64,000 nt of DNA from Pantoea anthophila (GCF_006494375.1 NZ_VHIZ01000037.1:310001-374000); one strand, 5' to 3'. Positions 34,136-42,833 are shown, counted from the stretch's first letter. Translations and numbers: made by a program. The notes: generated from the letters alone by a model not told the origin.

Positions 34136-35005
34136 ACTGATTACAGTGAATGCCTGGCAGTTAACGAACAACTGCTGCTCCTGTTTGCTGATTACAGTGA
34201 ACGTTAGCAGGGAATCAGAGATACCCTGCAGGACGTTGTCAGTTACTGCGTCAGGCAGGGCCCTGATTAATCCTTACAGCGGCCAAACCGGATCTGACAT
34301 TTCTGCTGATTACAGTGAATGTCAGCCTGGACTTTGTTCACTTACCGACTACAGTGAATAGTATCCCACAGTGGGCGCGACTGATTACAGTAAACGTTAC
34401 CAGCCACACGCAGTTAGCTATCCGCCGGTGAAGTGACAGTTTCACCTTTTATCTGCTGTTCCGCGCCATGTTTGCCCTCCGCGAAGAAGGTCAGCAGACT
34501 ATTGCTGATTACAGTGAATCTTTGCCTTGCCCTTTCTGCCTGACCTGGCGTATAACATCCCCCTGCTGATTACAGTGAACATCAGACTGGTCATCGTCGG
34601 CAGACTGAACGCTACTGATTACAGTGAACGTTTTGCTTTTTGCTGGCTGAGCCACGAAAGCGACTTCTTCCCGCTAAAGGCAGATATCTGCAGGTTGCAC
34701 AATTCTGATCTGGCGAACCATCCTGCCGATCGCTATCGGCATTATGATTAGGCTGCTGCTGATTACAGTGAATGTTTTCCGCTTATCTTCCTGTGCCTGC
34801 TGTTTTTCCCTCTTGTCTGTCATTGCAATGATGCACTGCTTACCCTTAAGCGGTTCACTCATTACAGTGAACGTTGTGCTGATTACAGTGAATGTTCCGG
34901 TTCTGAGCGCGCGATATCGTTCCGCTCTGCAGCAATAGTGTGATGAAGCTCACTATAACCCGTGCTGTTACATAAAAACGCAGATTATGTTGAGAAGATA
35001 ATTTA

Positions 35006-35046
35006 TTGCCTCATGTGCAGGATTTCTGTATAAAGTCGTAAATCCT
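35006..35046 (+). promoter_or_regulatory. parAB promoter and operator (parOP)
   Basis: A sigma70-like promoter TTGCCT (35006-35011), 17 bases, TATAAA (35029-35034) lies 30 bases before parA. It is overlapped by an inverted repeat AGGATTT (35019-35025)/AAATCCT (35040-35046), well placed for autorepression by ParA, as in P1 and F. Confidence 0.7.
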
Positions 35047-35063
35047 ACATATCTGGAGCAACT

Positions 35064-36263
35064 ATGGCTAACGACGACAAGCAGGTGATGAAGGTTGCAC
35101 AGCGTTCAGAACGCATGCTGCTCAGCCTCACCGAGCAGATTCAGGCGCAGAAGCAGGAACTGCATGAAAATACCTATTATCAGGTCTACGCCAAGGCGGC
35201 GTTAGCCAAGTTGCCTAAACTGACCCGAGCCAGCGTCGATTATGCCGTCAATGAGATGGAAGAGAGTGGCTATCAGTTTGATAAACGCGCCGCAGGGACG
35301 TCTGTTAAGTACGCCATGTCGATCCAGAATATTATCGATATTTATCATCATCGTGGCGTGCCGAAGTATCGCGACCGCCATGGTGAAGCCTACACCCTCT
35401 TTGTCGGCAATCTGAAGGGCGGCGTTTCCAAAACCGTTTCTACCGTTTCCCTGGCGCACGCGCTGCGCGCCCACCCCCATCTGCTGTTTGAAGACTTGCG
35501 TATCCTGGTTATTGACCTCGATCCGCAGTCCTCAGCCACGATGTTTCTGAACCACGAGCGCTCAGTGGGGCTGGTAGAGGCGACGGCTGCACAGGCGATG
35601 CTGCAGAATGTCTCGCGGGATGAGCTGGTTAACGAATTTATCGTTCCTTCAATCATTCCCGGCGTTGATGTGCTCCCAGCCTCGATTGACGATGCCTTTA
35701 TCGCTTCGCGCTGGGATGAGCTTTGCGCTGAGCATCTGCCACAGCAGAACGTTCACGCCGTGCTGTATGACAACGTTATCGCTAAGCTGAAAAAAGATTA
35801 TGACTTTATCTTTGTCGACAGCGGGCCGCATCTGGATGCGTTTCTCAAGAACGCCATCGCAGCTTCTGACCTGCTGATGACGCCGGTTCCTCCGGCCCAG
35901 GTTGACTTCCACTCAACGCTTAAATATCTGACTCGCCTGCCAGAGCTGATCGCGATTATTGAAGATTCCGGCGCAACCTGCCGCTTACAGGGCAACATCG
36001 GCTTTATGTCCAAGCTCTCAAATAAAGCAGACCATAAACTCTGCCACAGCCTGGCAAAAGAGATTTTTGGTGGCGATATGCTTGATGCAGCCCTTCCCCG
36101 CCTGGATGGTTTTGAACGTTGTGGTGAATCCTTTGATACGGTCATTTCCGCGAACCCGTCGACCTATGTTGGCAGCAGCGAAGCCCTGAAAAATGCGCGC
36201 TCCGCCGCAGAGGATTTTGCAAAAGCCGTTTTCGACCGTATCGAATTTATTCGCCTGAACTGA
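35064..36263 (+). CDS. parA: Partition ATPase ParA (P1/P7 type)
   Basis: A 399-residue type-Ia ParA; with ParB it moves plasmid copies apart before division. Length fits the long autorepressor class (P1 ParA, F SopA). An N-terminal HTH domain (about 1-105) is followed by the deviant Walker A motif KGGVSKTVS (118-126), a Walker A' region RILVIDLDPQSSAT, and Walker B FIFVDSGP. ATG 35064 follows TCTGGAG. The promoter and operator lie immediately upstream; parB follows 7 bases after the stop. No sign of damage. Confidence 0.96.
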   Translation: MANDDKQVMKVAQRSERMLLSLTEQIQAQKQELHENTYYQVYAKAALAKLPKLTRASVDYAVNEMEESGYQFDKRAAGTSVKYAMSIQNIIDIYHHRGVPKYRDRHGEAYTLFVGNLKGGVSKTVSTVSLAHALRAHPHLLFEDLRILVIDLDPQSSATMFLNHERSVGLVEATAAQAMLQNVSRDELVNEFIVPSIIPGVDVLPASIDDAFIASRWDELCAEHLPQQNVHAVLYDNVIAKLKKDYDFIFVDSGPHLDAFLKNAIAASDLLMTPVPPAQVDFHSTLKYLTRLPELIAIIEDSGATCRLQGNIGFMSKLSNKADHKLCHSLAKEIFGGDMLDAALPRLDGFERCGESFDTVISANPSTYVGSSEALKNARSAAEDFAKAVFDRIEFIRLN

Positions 36264-36270
36264 GGTTTGT

Positions 36271-37242
36271 ATGAGCGCAAAAAGAATTACGATTGGCAGA
36301 ACCTTCAGCCAGACGCCACTGGAAAATGATGCACCTGACAGCCAGCACAGCCAGACTTTCGTGCTGGCCACCGGCAAGCGTGCGCAGTTTCGTTTTGAAC
36401 GCATTGCCGCAGGCGATGTTGAAAGCAAAACCTTTGTCACGATGGAAACCAACGGACGCGATCAGGCAGGACTGACACCTGATTCCCTGCGTGACATTAT
36501 CCGCACCATTAAACTGCAGCAGTTTTTCCCTGCGATTGGTGTGATGCGTGACGGACGCATTGAGATCCTTGACGGCTCACGTCGCCGTGCCGCTGCGCTT
36601 TACTGCAAGACCGGTCTGGATGTCCTGATAACCGAATCGCCTGTCACCGCCGATGAGGCGCGCAGACTGGCGCAGGATATTCAGACGGCCCGGGAGCATA
36701 ACCTGCGTGAAGTGGGGATGCGACTGCTGACGCTGAAGGATGGCGGATTATCACAAAAAGAGATTGCCGAAAATCAGGGGCTGTCTCAGGCAAAAGTCAC
36801 GCGTGCGCTTCAGGCTGCCAGCGTGCCTGCCGATCTGATTTCGCTATTCCCTAATCAGGCTGAACTCACCTATCCGGACTATAAGGCGTTATTACAGGCA
36901 GCGGAGAAGCTGAACGAGTCAGGACAAAGCACAGAGGCGCTGATTGAAGCCATCTCGATGGAAATTGATGTGGTGTGCGCTCGCGAAGGTCTGGCGGAGG
37001 ATGAGATTAAAAATCACATCCTGCGACTGATTCGTCAGGGGAGCCAGACGCTGATTAAGGAACCGGAGAAAGATAAAACGCACTCTGTGGCGCTCTGGTC
37101 ATTTGCAGACAAAGATCGCTTTGCCCGCAAAAAGGTGCGTGGCCGGATGTTCAGCTATGAGTTTAACCGTCAGTCGAAAGAGCTGCAGGAAGAACTGGAT
37201 AAAGTCATCGCCGAGACGCTAAAAAAATATCTCAACCGCTGA
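36271..37242 (+). CDS. parB: Partition protein ParB (P1 type)
   Basis: A 323-residue centromere-binding protein. Motifs: ParB box with DGSRRRAAAL (101-110), HTH GLSQKEIAENQGLSQAKVTRA (about 159-180) and a C-terminal dimer domain that in P1 ParB binds the hexamer B-boxes while the HTH binds the heptamer A-boxes. ParB-like proteins of this length go with long ParA. The downstream DNA contains matching A and B boxes from 37334. It is in one operon with parA, terminated at 37261-37288. Confidence 0.95.
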   Translation: MSAKRITIGRTFSQTPLENDAPDSQHSQTFVLATGKRAQFRFERIAAGDVESKTFVTMETNGRDQAGLTPDSLRDIIRTIKLQQFFPAIGVMRDGRIEILDGSRRRAAALYCKTGLDVLITESPVTADEARRLAQDIQTAREHNLREVGMRLLTLKDGGLSQKEIAENQGLSQAKVTRALQAASVPADLISLFPNQAELTYPDYKALLQAAEKLNESGQSTEALIEAISMEIDVVCAREGLAEDEIKNHILRLIRQGSQTLIKEPEKDKTHSVALWSFADKDRFARKKVRGRMFSYEFNRQSKELQEELDKVIAETLKKYLNR

Positions 37243-37260
37243 GTTCATGCTTTTCTCATC

Positions 37261-37288
37261 AGCCAGCCTTCGGGGCTGGCTTTTTTTT
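37261..37288 (+). terminator. Terminator of the parAB operon
   Basis: Stem AGCCAGCC (37261-37268), loop TTCGG, stem GGCTGGCT (37274-37281), then a run of eight T, 19 bases after the parB stop. Confidence 0.92.
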
Positions 37289-37333
37289 ATGGTTATCCCT
37301 GCATACGCCGTCTGACAGACGACTTAAAGCCGA

Positions 37334-37362
37334 ATTTCAGGCTGAAATCGCCATAATTTCAG
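37334..37362. promoter_or_regulatory. parS: Putative parS centromere, A- and B-box cluster 1
   Basis: ATTTCAG (37334-37340), inverted CTGAAAT (37342-37348), TCGCCA (37348-37353), ATTTCAG (37356-37362). The order and spacing of the seven-base A boxes and six-base B box, with T shared and two bases before the last A box, match the right half of P1 parS as I recall it. A further TGAAATCGCCA lies at 37431-37441 after an AT-rich spacer that could bend for IHF. Confidence 0.75.
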
Positions 37363-37738
37363 CGTGTGTGTGATAATTAACCTGTTGAATAGCATGTATT
37401 TATTGATGAATTGTCTGCTTTCAACCGTCATGAAATCGCCACGTCATCAGCCCCTTTGACGCGCGCTTCGTTGCCGCCTGGTTTACGCTGAGGGCATAAC
37501 CTCGCCTTTCTCTGCTTTAACTTTTTATTGCTCCGGTTCGGGCCGCCTGGTCAGCGTAACGGCATACTGCTGTCGCTAAGGTGCTTCATTAGTGACCAGC
37601 CCGGCCTGACTGATTTTGAGTCATTGTGCCTTAGCTCAGAATTATTCAGCGCCGCCAGGCGAACCTTCAGTTAAAGTGCGCTTGTCTGCGTGGTGATTCT
37701 GACTTTAACCCGTTGTATTTAATCTTTATGTACTGAGA

Positions 37739-37758
37739 ATTTCAGCCTGAAATCGCCA
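37739..37758. promoter_or_regulatory. Putative parS-like box cluster 2
   Basis: ATTTCAG-C-CTGAAATCGCCA (37739-37758), an A-A-B arrangement identical to cluster 1 except for the central base and no fourth box. Confidence 0.7.
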
Positions 37759-38450
37759 TTTGCGCCACTACCCCATCACCAGCGTGGTGTTTACAAACGA
37801 ACAGAAAGGAGGAGAAACGAAGCCTGTCTTAGTCATAGCCGGATGAAGGTCAGCCAGTATGAAAAGATACTCAGAAAATATCCCTCAGTTATCCACAGAA
37901 AAAGTGGATAACTTTTTTCTCCGGCAATAAGCCTGCTACTGTTTACAGTGAATCGGGAAGTCAACGGTTCCGGGGACTGCAACGACAGACTTTACGCCCT
38001 CCTTCCCACGGCTGTCCCTTTGCACTTACCGCCACACTTCGCCCCTGGACACTGGCGTCGAGAAGGTAGCGCAATCATCCGATCTGTTCATAACGATAGT
38101 GCGTCGATATTCCACCTGCACTGTCCACTGCAATCAGTAAAAGGCCGTTCAGGTGTCATTCCGGGTTGTCAGGATAAGATCGGAAAATGCACATTTCTGC
38201 CAGCCAGCTGACGCGGTATCCGCCGGACAGCATCACCATGAGCGATGTCATCACACCGGCAGAGGATTAGTCAGTCAGCGCGACTATCACGCTGATTAAC
38301 CTGTTTAAAAGTCACGCTTTATAAAAAGTGCTTTGCAAGAGCTAACTCCAGAATACCGTCTACACTTCTTTACACAATTGGTGCGAATGTTCCATTTCTG
38401 GTCCGTATGAAATTTAATCAGGCGGGCCGCTTAACTTTTATGACAGGGAT

Positions 38451-39902
38451 ATGATGAGTATTAATACTTCAGACTCGGGTGATACGGGCGACCACGCGCC
38501 AGCCGATACGGTTCGCCAGCGTATTTTTCTGGTGGTGCTGGTGGCGACGATGGGTGCGCTGGCTTTTGGTTACGACACCGGGATTATCTCAGGTGCATTA
38601 CCTTATATGACGTCCCCGCCTGCTCAGGGCGGGCTGGGGCTCAACTCCTTCACTGAAGGACTGGTCGCCTCTTCGCTGGTATTCGGGGCCGCGATCGGTT
38701 CTTTCCTCAGTGGTTTCTTCTCTGACCGCTTTGGTCGCCGTATTACGTTACGTTCACTGGCGGTGATTTTCGTGCTGGGTTCACTGGGAACTGCGCTGGC
38801 GCCTTCGGTCAACGTCATGGTGGCAATGCGCTTCCTGCTGGGTATCGCTGTCGGCGGTGGCTCGTCGACTGTGCCGGTGTTTATCGCCGAGATTGCCGGG
38901 CCGCGCCTGCGTGCGCCACTGGTCAGCCGTAACGAGCTGATGATCGTGACCGGGCAGCTGGTCGCCTACGTTGCCAGTACGCTGCTGAGCTATCTGCTGC
39001 ATGATGAGCACCTGTGGCGCTATATGCTGGCGATTGCGATGGTGCCGGGGCTTCTGCTGTTTATCGGCACCTTCTTTGTGCCTGCATCACCACACTGGCT
39101 GGTGGCGGAAGGTCGACTGAAAGAGGCGAAAAAGATCCTGAAGTACCTGCGCGAGACGCCGCGTGAGGTGCGCCATGAGATGGCGCAGATGAAGAAGCAG
39201 GCGAAGGCGGCAGAGCGGGGTCCTGATGCAAAAACCCTGATCCGTGAGAAATGGGTCATCCGGCTGATGATCATCGGCGTCGGTCTGGGCTTCGTCGCGC
39301 AGTTTACCGGCGTTAACGGGTTTATGTACTACACGCCTATTATCCTGAAGTCGACCGGTCTGGGCACCAGTGCCTCGATCGCCGCTACCATCGGTAACGG
39401 CGTGGTATCGGTACTGGCCACCTTTGTCGGCATCTGGGCTATCAGTCGCTTCCCGCGTCGCACCATGCTGATCACCGGTCTTTGCCTGGTTGTCACCGCG
39501 CAGATTCTGCTGGGGAGCGTGCTGACCTTTATGAGCACCAGCCTGATGCAGAGTTATCTGGCGCTGGCCTGTATTCTGCTGTTCCTGTTCTGCATGCAGA
39601 TGTGCATCTCGCCGGTCTACTGGCTGATGATGTCGGAGCTGTTCCCGATGCAGCTGCGCGGCGTCCTGACGGGCGGTGCAGTGTCACTTCAGTGGATTTT
39701 CAACGCGGTAGTCGCGTTTGGCTTCCCGCCGATCATGGAATATGCCGGCAGCACCACCTTCTTTATCTTTGCCGCGATCAACGTCGGATCGCTTATCTTC
39801 GTGATGGCGATGGTGCCGGAAACGCGCGGAAAGAGTCTGGAAGAAATCGAATCGCACATGAAAGAGAAGTTTGGCGAAAAGCAGAAAGCGGCTGAAGCCT
39901 GA
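38451..39902 (+). CDS. MFS sugar porter family transporter
   Basis: A 483-residue 12-helix inner-membrane proton symporter of the sugar porter family (IolT/AraE/XylE/GalP relatives). GYDTGIISGALPYM lies in the first helices, FFSDRFGRRITLRS is the loop 2-3 signature, the RxGRR-like R-F-P-R-R loop 8-9 is seen, and PETRGKSLEEIE is the C-terminal signature. An ATG at 38451 and another at 38454 are both possible; AGGGA lies a few bases upstream. It could carry myo-inositol, arabinose, xylose or similar; the substrate is undetermined. A perfect terminator follows. Confidence 0.93.
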   Translation: MMSINTSDSGDTGDHAPADTVRQRIFLVVLVATMGALAFGYDTGIISGALPYMTSPPAQGGLGLNSFTEGLVASSLVFGAAIGSFLSGFFSDRFGRRITLRSLAVIFVLGSLGTALAPSVNVMVAMRFLLGIAVGGGSSTVPVFIAEIAGPRLRAPLVSRNELMIVTGQLVAYVASTLLSYLLHDEHLWRYMLAIAMVPGLLLFIGTFFVPASPHWLVAEGRLKEAKKILKYLRETPREVRHEMAQMKKQAKAAERGPDAKTLIREKWVIRLMIIGVGLGFVAQFTGVNGFMYYTPIILKSTGLGTSASIAATIGNGVVSVLATFVGIWAISRFPRRTMLITGLCLVVTAQILLGSVLTFMSTSLMQSYLALACILLFLFCMQMCISPVYWLMMSELFPMQLRGVLTGGAVSLQWIFNAVVAFGFPPIMEYAGSTTFFIFAAINVGSLIFVMAMVPETRGKSLEEIESHMKEKFGEKQKAAEA

Positions 39903-39913
39903 TAATTCCACCC

Positions 39914-39945
39914 CCGGATTCGGCACACGCGCCGAATCCGGTTTT
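39914..39945 (+). terminator. Terminator of the sugar porter gene
   Basis: CCGGATTCGGC (39914-39924), loop ACACGC, GCCGAATCCGG (39931-39941), then TTTT; 11-pair stem. Confidence 0.9.
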
Positions 39946-40378
39946 CCTCTCCGCATTCCCCTCAATCTGTCTTTTTCTTCCTCCGGCTGATACGTCATCA
40001 GAACAGACGTTCACTGTAATCAGCTCAGAGGTGTGGTCTTTTTTTATACCGCTCTGGCGATTTCAGGCTGAAATCGCCAGAAAACAACGCATTACACTCC
40101 CGGTAGCTATTACAGAAACGGTCAGTCAGATGAAGCATGACCGCAGACAAAGATTGCCTGAGGCGCTGCGCTATACTCCCTTGTCATCTGCTCTGCATAC
40201 CAACCGTAAGGGGTTCACCGTGCGGAGGGCTCAGAAAACGCTGCTGTTCTGGCTCGCTTTTATTCAGAGAGTCTCAGGCGCTGAACGGGCCGTTTACTCA
40301 TACTCCCGGCCATCACAGTAACGGCAATGTGCCGTTCGCAGGGTTCGCTGTACATTCTGATTTTTCTGGAAAGGAACT
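39946..40378. other. Gene-free spacer with a lone iteron and parS-like palindrome
   Basis: 433 bases without a supported gene. An iteron GTTCACTGTAATCAGC (40009-40024) is separated by 29 bases from a perfect 27-base palindrome (40054-40080) that carries two parS-like box pairs. The remainder before the esterase holds its promoter; nothing else was seen. Confidence 0.7.
40054..40080. promoter_or_regulatory. Perfect 27-bp palindrome with paired parS boxes
   Basis: Arms of 13 bases, left CTGGCGATTTCAG, centre G, right CTGAAATCGCCAG. It combines B-A and A-B boxes (TGGCGA/ATTTCAG and CTGAAAT/TCGCCA) and so is a symmetric version of the cluster-1 and cluster-2 sites, 2.8 kb from parB. Probably a further ParB binding site. 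Confidence 0.75.
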
Positions 40379-41878
40379 ATGACCCGGAAGCTGAAAACCA
40401 TTTCCCGCAGGCTATGGCATGTCATCCTGGTGGCTGGGGGGCTGATACTTCTGTTACTGATTTTTCGTATCTATGAAGCAGAACGCGGACCTGAGCTACA
40501 GCGCTGGCATACCTGGGTCCCGCATGAGCTGACCGTTGAAGCGCTCGACAAGGCGAGCTATGCCGACTATCTCAGAGCAGAGAACCGGCTGTTCGATGAG
40601 ATGAAGCAGCAGGTCACTGACCAGCTCAGCGATGATGAGAAAACCCCGCTCAACCGCTACTCTGCCGACAGCATGATCTATCCGGGCCATTTTACTCGGG
40701 ACTGGAACCGCTCCTATATTCTGCACCCGACCGGCAAACCCCGTGGAAGCGTTGTCCTGTTGCATGGGCTGACCGACAGTCCCTATAGCCTGCGGCACGT
40801 TGCAGAAGTGTATCGTCAGCAGGGCTATGTGGCGGTCGCAATAAGGTTACCGGGTCACGGTACGGTGCCCGCAGGGCTGACCGATGTTGACTGGCAGGAC
40901 TGGATGGCTGCGACACGTCTGGCGGTAAGAGAGGCGACGCGGCTGGCAGGCAAGCAGACGCCTCTGCATCTGGTGGGATTCTCGAACGGCGGGGCGCTGG
41001 CCGTAAAATATGCCCTCGACAGCCAGAATGATCCCACGCTGCGTCAGCCGCAGCAGCTGATTCTGTTATCGCCGATGATCGGCGTAACCCGTTTTGCCCG
41101 CTTCGCGGGCATGGCCGGTCTGCCCTCTGTGTTACCGGCCTTTTCGAAAACGGCCTGGCTGAACATCGTGCCGGAGTTTAACCCGTTTAAATATAACTCC
41201 TTCCCGATACACGCAGCCCGCCAGACCTGGCTGCTGACGCAGGCGCTGCAGAAGGAGATTCAGCAGCATGCCCGTGACCAGCGATTGTCAGATTTCCCGC
41301 CGGTGCTGACCTTTCAGTCCGTGATGGACTCGACCGTGAGTACGCCTTCGGTCATCCGATCGCTCTATCACTACCTGCCGGAAAATGGCAGTCAGCTGGT
41401 GCTGTTTGATATCAATCAGGCGGTCAGCGTTAGTCCGTTATTCCGCCGCTCCTCCTACACCGCGGTCAGTCAGCTGTTGCCAGAGGCGCGTCGGGATTAC
41501 GCCACGACCCTCATCACTAACGCATCACCCACCTCGCTCAAAATGGTGACCCGAAGCGTGCCTGCGGGAGAGACGCAGGAGAAGAGGGCGCCACTGGCGA
41601 TCGACTATCCTGCCGGCCTCTACTCTCTGTCACATGTCGCTATTCCGTTTCCGGCGGAGGATGGGCTGTATGGCAGTGCGCCTGAAAGGAAAAATGAATT
41701 CGGCATCAGTTTTGGCACGCTGTCGCTGCGCGGTGAGAGTGCCGTGCTGATCGTGGGGCTGGACTCGATTATGCGTGCGACCTCTAACCCGTTCTATCCT
41801 TACATGATCACGCGCATCACGCATCACATTGACTGCAGTGACAGGCCCCCACTGGCAGCCTGCCTCAGTGACTTCTGA
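40379..41878 (+). CDS. Membrane-anchored alpha/beta hydrolase
   Basis: A 499-residue hydrolase with an N-terminal transmembrane anchor (about 13-31, LWHVILVAGGLILLLLIF), so the enzyme part probably faces the periplasm. The catalytic core has the HGLTDSPYSLRHVAEVYRQQGYVA oxyanion/first strand, IRLPGHGTVPAGL, and the nucleophile elbow GFSNGGALA (Ser). It resembles serine aminopeptidase_S33/lysophospholipase-like hydrolases; the acid and His are not assigned with confidence. It has an unusually long C-terminal extension. AAAGGA is upstream of ATG 40379. Substrate unknown. Confidence 0.85.
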   Translation: MTRKLKTISRRLWHVILVAGGLILLLLIFRIYEAERGPELQRWHTWVPHELTVEALDKASYADYLRAENRLFDEMKQQVTDQLSDDEKTPLNRYSADSMIYPGHFTRDWNRSYILHPTGKPRGSVVLLHGLTDSPYSLRHVAEVYRQQGYVAVAIRLPGHGTVPAGLTDVDWQDWMAATRLAVREATRLAGKQTPLHLVGFSNGGALAVKYALDSQNDPTLRQPQQLILLSPMIGVTRFARFAGMAGLPSVLPAFSKTAWLNIVPEFNPFKYNSFPIHAARQTWLLTQALQKEIQQHARDQRLSDFPPVLTFQSVMDSTVSTPSVIRSLYHYLPENGSQLVLFDINQAVSVSPLFRRSSYTAVSQLLPEARRDYATTLITNASPTSLKMVTRSVPAGETQEKRAPLAIDYPAGLYSLSHVAIPFPAEDGLYGSAPERKNEFGISFGTLSLRGESAVLIVGLDSIMRATSNPFYPYMITRITHHIDCSDRPPLAACLSDF

Positions 41879-41891
41879 ATGCAGGATCACA

Positions 41892-41914
41892 ACCGGCCTG
41901 CAGCGTGCAGGCCG
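41892..41914. terminator. Stem-loop between esterase and aldo/keto reductase genes
   Basis: CCGGCCTGCA-GCG-TGCAGGCCGG, a perfect ten-pair hairpin between two converging genes. There is no strong T-run, so termination efficiency is uncertain. Confidence 0.6.
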
Positions 41915-41918
41915 GGAT

Positions 41919-42773
41919 TTATAGCGTATTCAGTTTTGCCATCACCTCGTCTGACAGCACCAGGCTGCGGCTGGCAAGGTTCTCCTGCAGATGCGCGGGG
42001 GAGGAGGTGCCCGGTATCAGCAGAATATTGGGCGAACGTCGCAGCAGCCAGGCCAGGGCGACCTGCATAGGGGTGGCGTTCAGGGACGCAGCCACCTCAT
42101 TAAGTTGCTCCGACTGCAGGGGAGAAAAACCGCCCAGCGGGAAGAAAGGCACCCAGGCGATGCCCTGCTGAGCAAGCTGATCCACCAGCTCATCATCCTG
42201 CCGATGCGCGAGGTTATACATGTTCTGTACGCAGACAATCGGCGTCATCGCCCTGGCCTCTGCGATCTGCGTAGCCGTGACATTACTCAGACCGATGTGG
42301 CGAATCAGCCCGCGTGCCTGCAACGCCAGCAGTGCCTCCAGTTGAGGGGCAAGAGAGCCCTCTTTGGGTTTAGCCGGATGCAGCATACTGCGCAGATTCA
42401 CCACCTCAAGAACGTCCAGGCCAAGGTGGCGGAGATTATCTTCTACGGCCTGAGTCAGCGCCTCCGGCTCCATCGCCGCCTGCCAGCCGCCTCTGGCATC
42501 ACGACGTGCCCCCACTTTGGTGACAATACAGAGATCCTCCGGATAGGGATGGAGCGCCTTCCTGATTAATTTGTTGGTTTCGTGCGGACCGTAAAAATCG
42601 CTGGTGTCGATGTGGTTGACGCCAGCCTTAATGGCGTCACGTAAAACCTGTATCGCGCGCGCTTCATCTTTAACCGGGCCAAACACGCCAGGCCCGGCCA
42701 GTTGCATAGCGCCATAGCCAAGACGGTTAACTTCGCGATCGCCTAACTTGAAAGTCATGGTGGTATCTGACAT
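41919..42773 (-). CDS. Aldo/keto reductase (PdxI/YdbC-like)
   Basis: A 284-residue TIM-barrel oxidoreductase using NADPH. LGYGAMQLAGPGVFGPVKDEARAIQVL, the catalytic-Tyr region HIDTSDFYGPHE (Asp/Tyr), VTKVGARRDARGGW with the Lys, and GLSNVTATQI are seen. The pattern FGPVKD and the GARR segment fit the E. coli YdbC/PdxI (pyridoxine 4-dehydrogenase) branch, though a role in pyridoxal salvage is only inference. AGGAGG precedes ATG 42773. Confidence 0.9.
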   Translation of the reverse strand: MSDTTMTFKLGDREVNRLGYGAMQLAGPGVFGPVKDEARAIQVLRDAIKAGVNHIDTSDFYGPHETNKLIRKALHPYPEDLCIVTKVGARRDARGGWQAAMEPEALTQAVEDNLRHLGLDVLEVVNLRSMLHPAKPKEGSLAPQLEALLALQARGLIRHIGLSNVTATQIAEARAMTPIVCVQNMYNLAHRQDDELVDQLAQQGIAWVPFFPLGGFSPLQSEQLNEVAASLNATPMQVALAWLLRRSPNILLIPGTSSPAHLQENLASRSLVLSDEVMAKLNTL

Positions 42774-42833
42774 GAAAACCTCCTGCGTGGATGTCGATTA
42801 AGTGTAATGGTGATTCAGCGATCCAGCAGGTGT

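Larger units (their letters stand above)
33453..35063. repeat. Iteron field (22 copies) downstream of repA
   Basis: A 1.6 kb non-coding region packed with the 16-base iteron core TTCACTGTAATCAG. Four copies have the repA orientation: 33461, 33534, 33561 and 33580. Eighteen are inverted (CTGATTACAGTGAA): 33719, 33763, 33878, 33948, 34021, 34042, 34115, 34136, 34187, 34305, 34344, 34380, 34504, 34565, 34614, 34758, 34857 and 34878. Spacing within clusters is 21 bases but between clusters is up to 140. It should act as an incompatibility/copy-control locus by titrating RepA and pairing origins. Apparent open frames here only read the repeats. Confidence 0.9.
37289..38450. other. Non-coding centromere and secondary origin-like region
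   Basis: No gene is supported in 1.16 kb; open frames lack ribosome sites. It holds parS-like box clusters at 37334-37362, 37431-37441 and 37739-37758, a DnaA-box hairpin at 37888-37912, an iteron at 37938-37953 (ACTGTTTACAGTGAAT, inverted orientation) and a degenerate iteron at 38123-38139. The hairpin is a perfect inverted repeat GTTATCCAC-N7-GTGGATAAC containing one consensus DnaA box TTATCCACA (37889-37897) and its mate, followed by a T-run. Confidence 0.75.

Noticed and set aside
32383-34893. Possible CRISPR array
   Set aside because: The repeats are short, sit in both orientations with variable spacing, and lack CRISPR-type hairpins, equal spacers and cas genes; they are iterons.
34080-34938. 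Several short open frames with repeated TDYSE and LITVN peptides downstream of repA
   Set aside because: They are only read-through of the inverted iterons, with no ribosome sites, and differ by iteron frame.
37948-38211. An 87-residue open frame in the centromere region
   Set aside because: Starts at a GTG inside an iteron, has no ribosome site and no recognisable domain.
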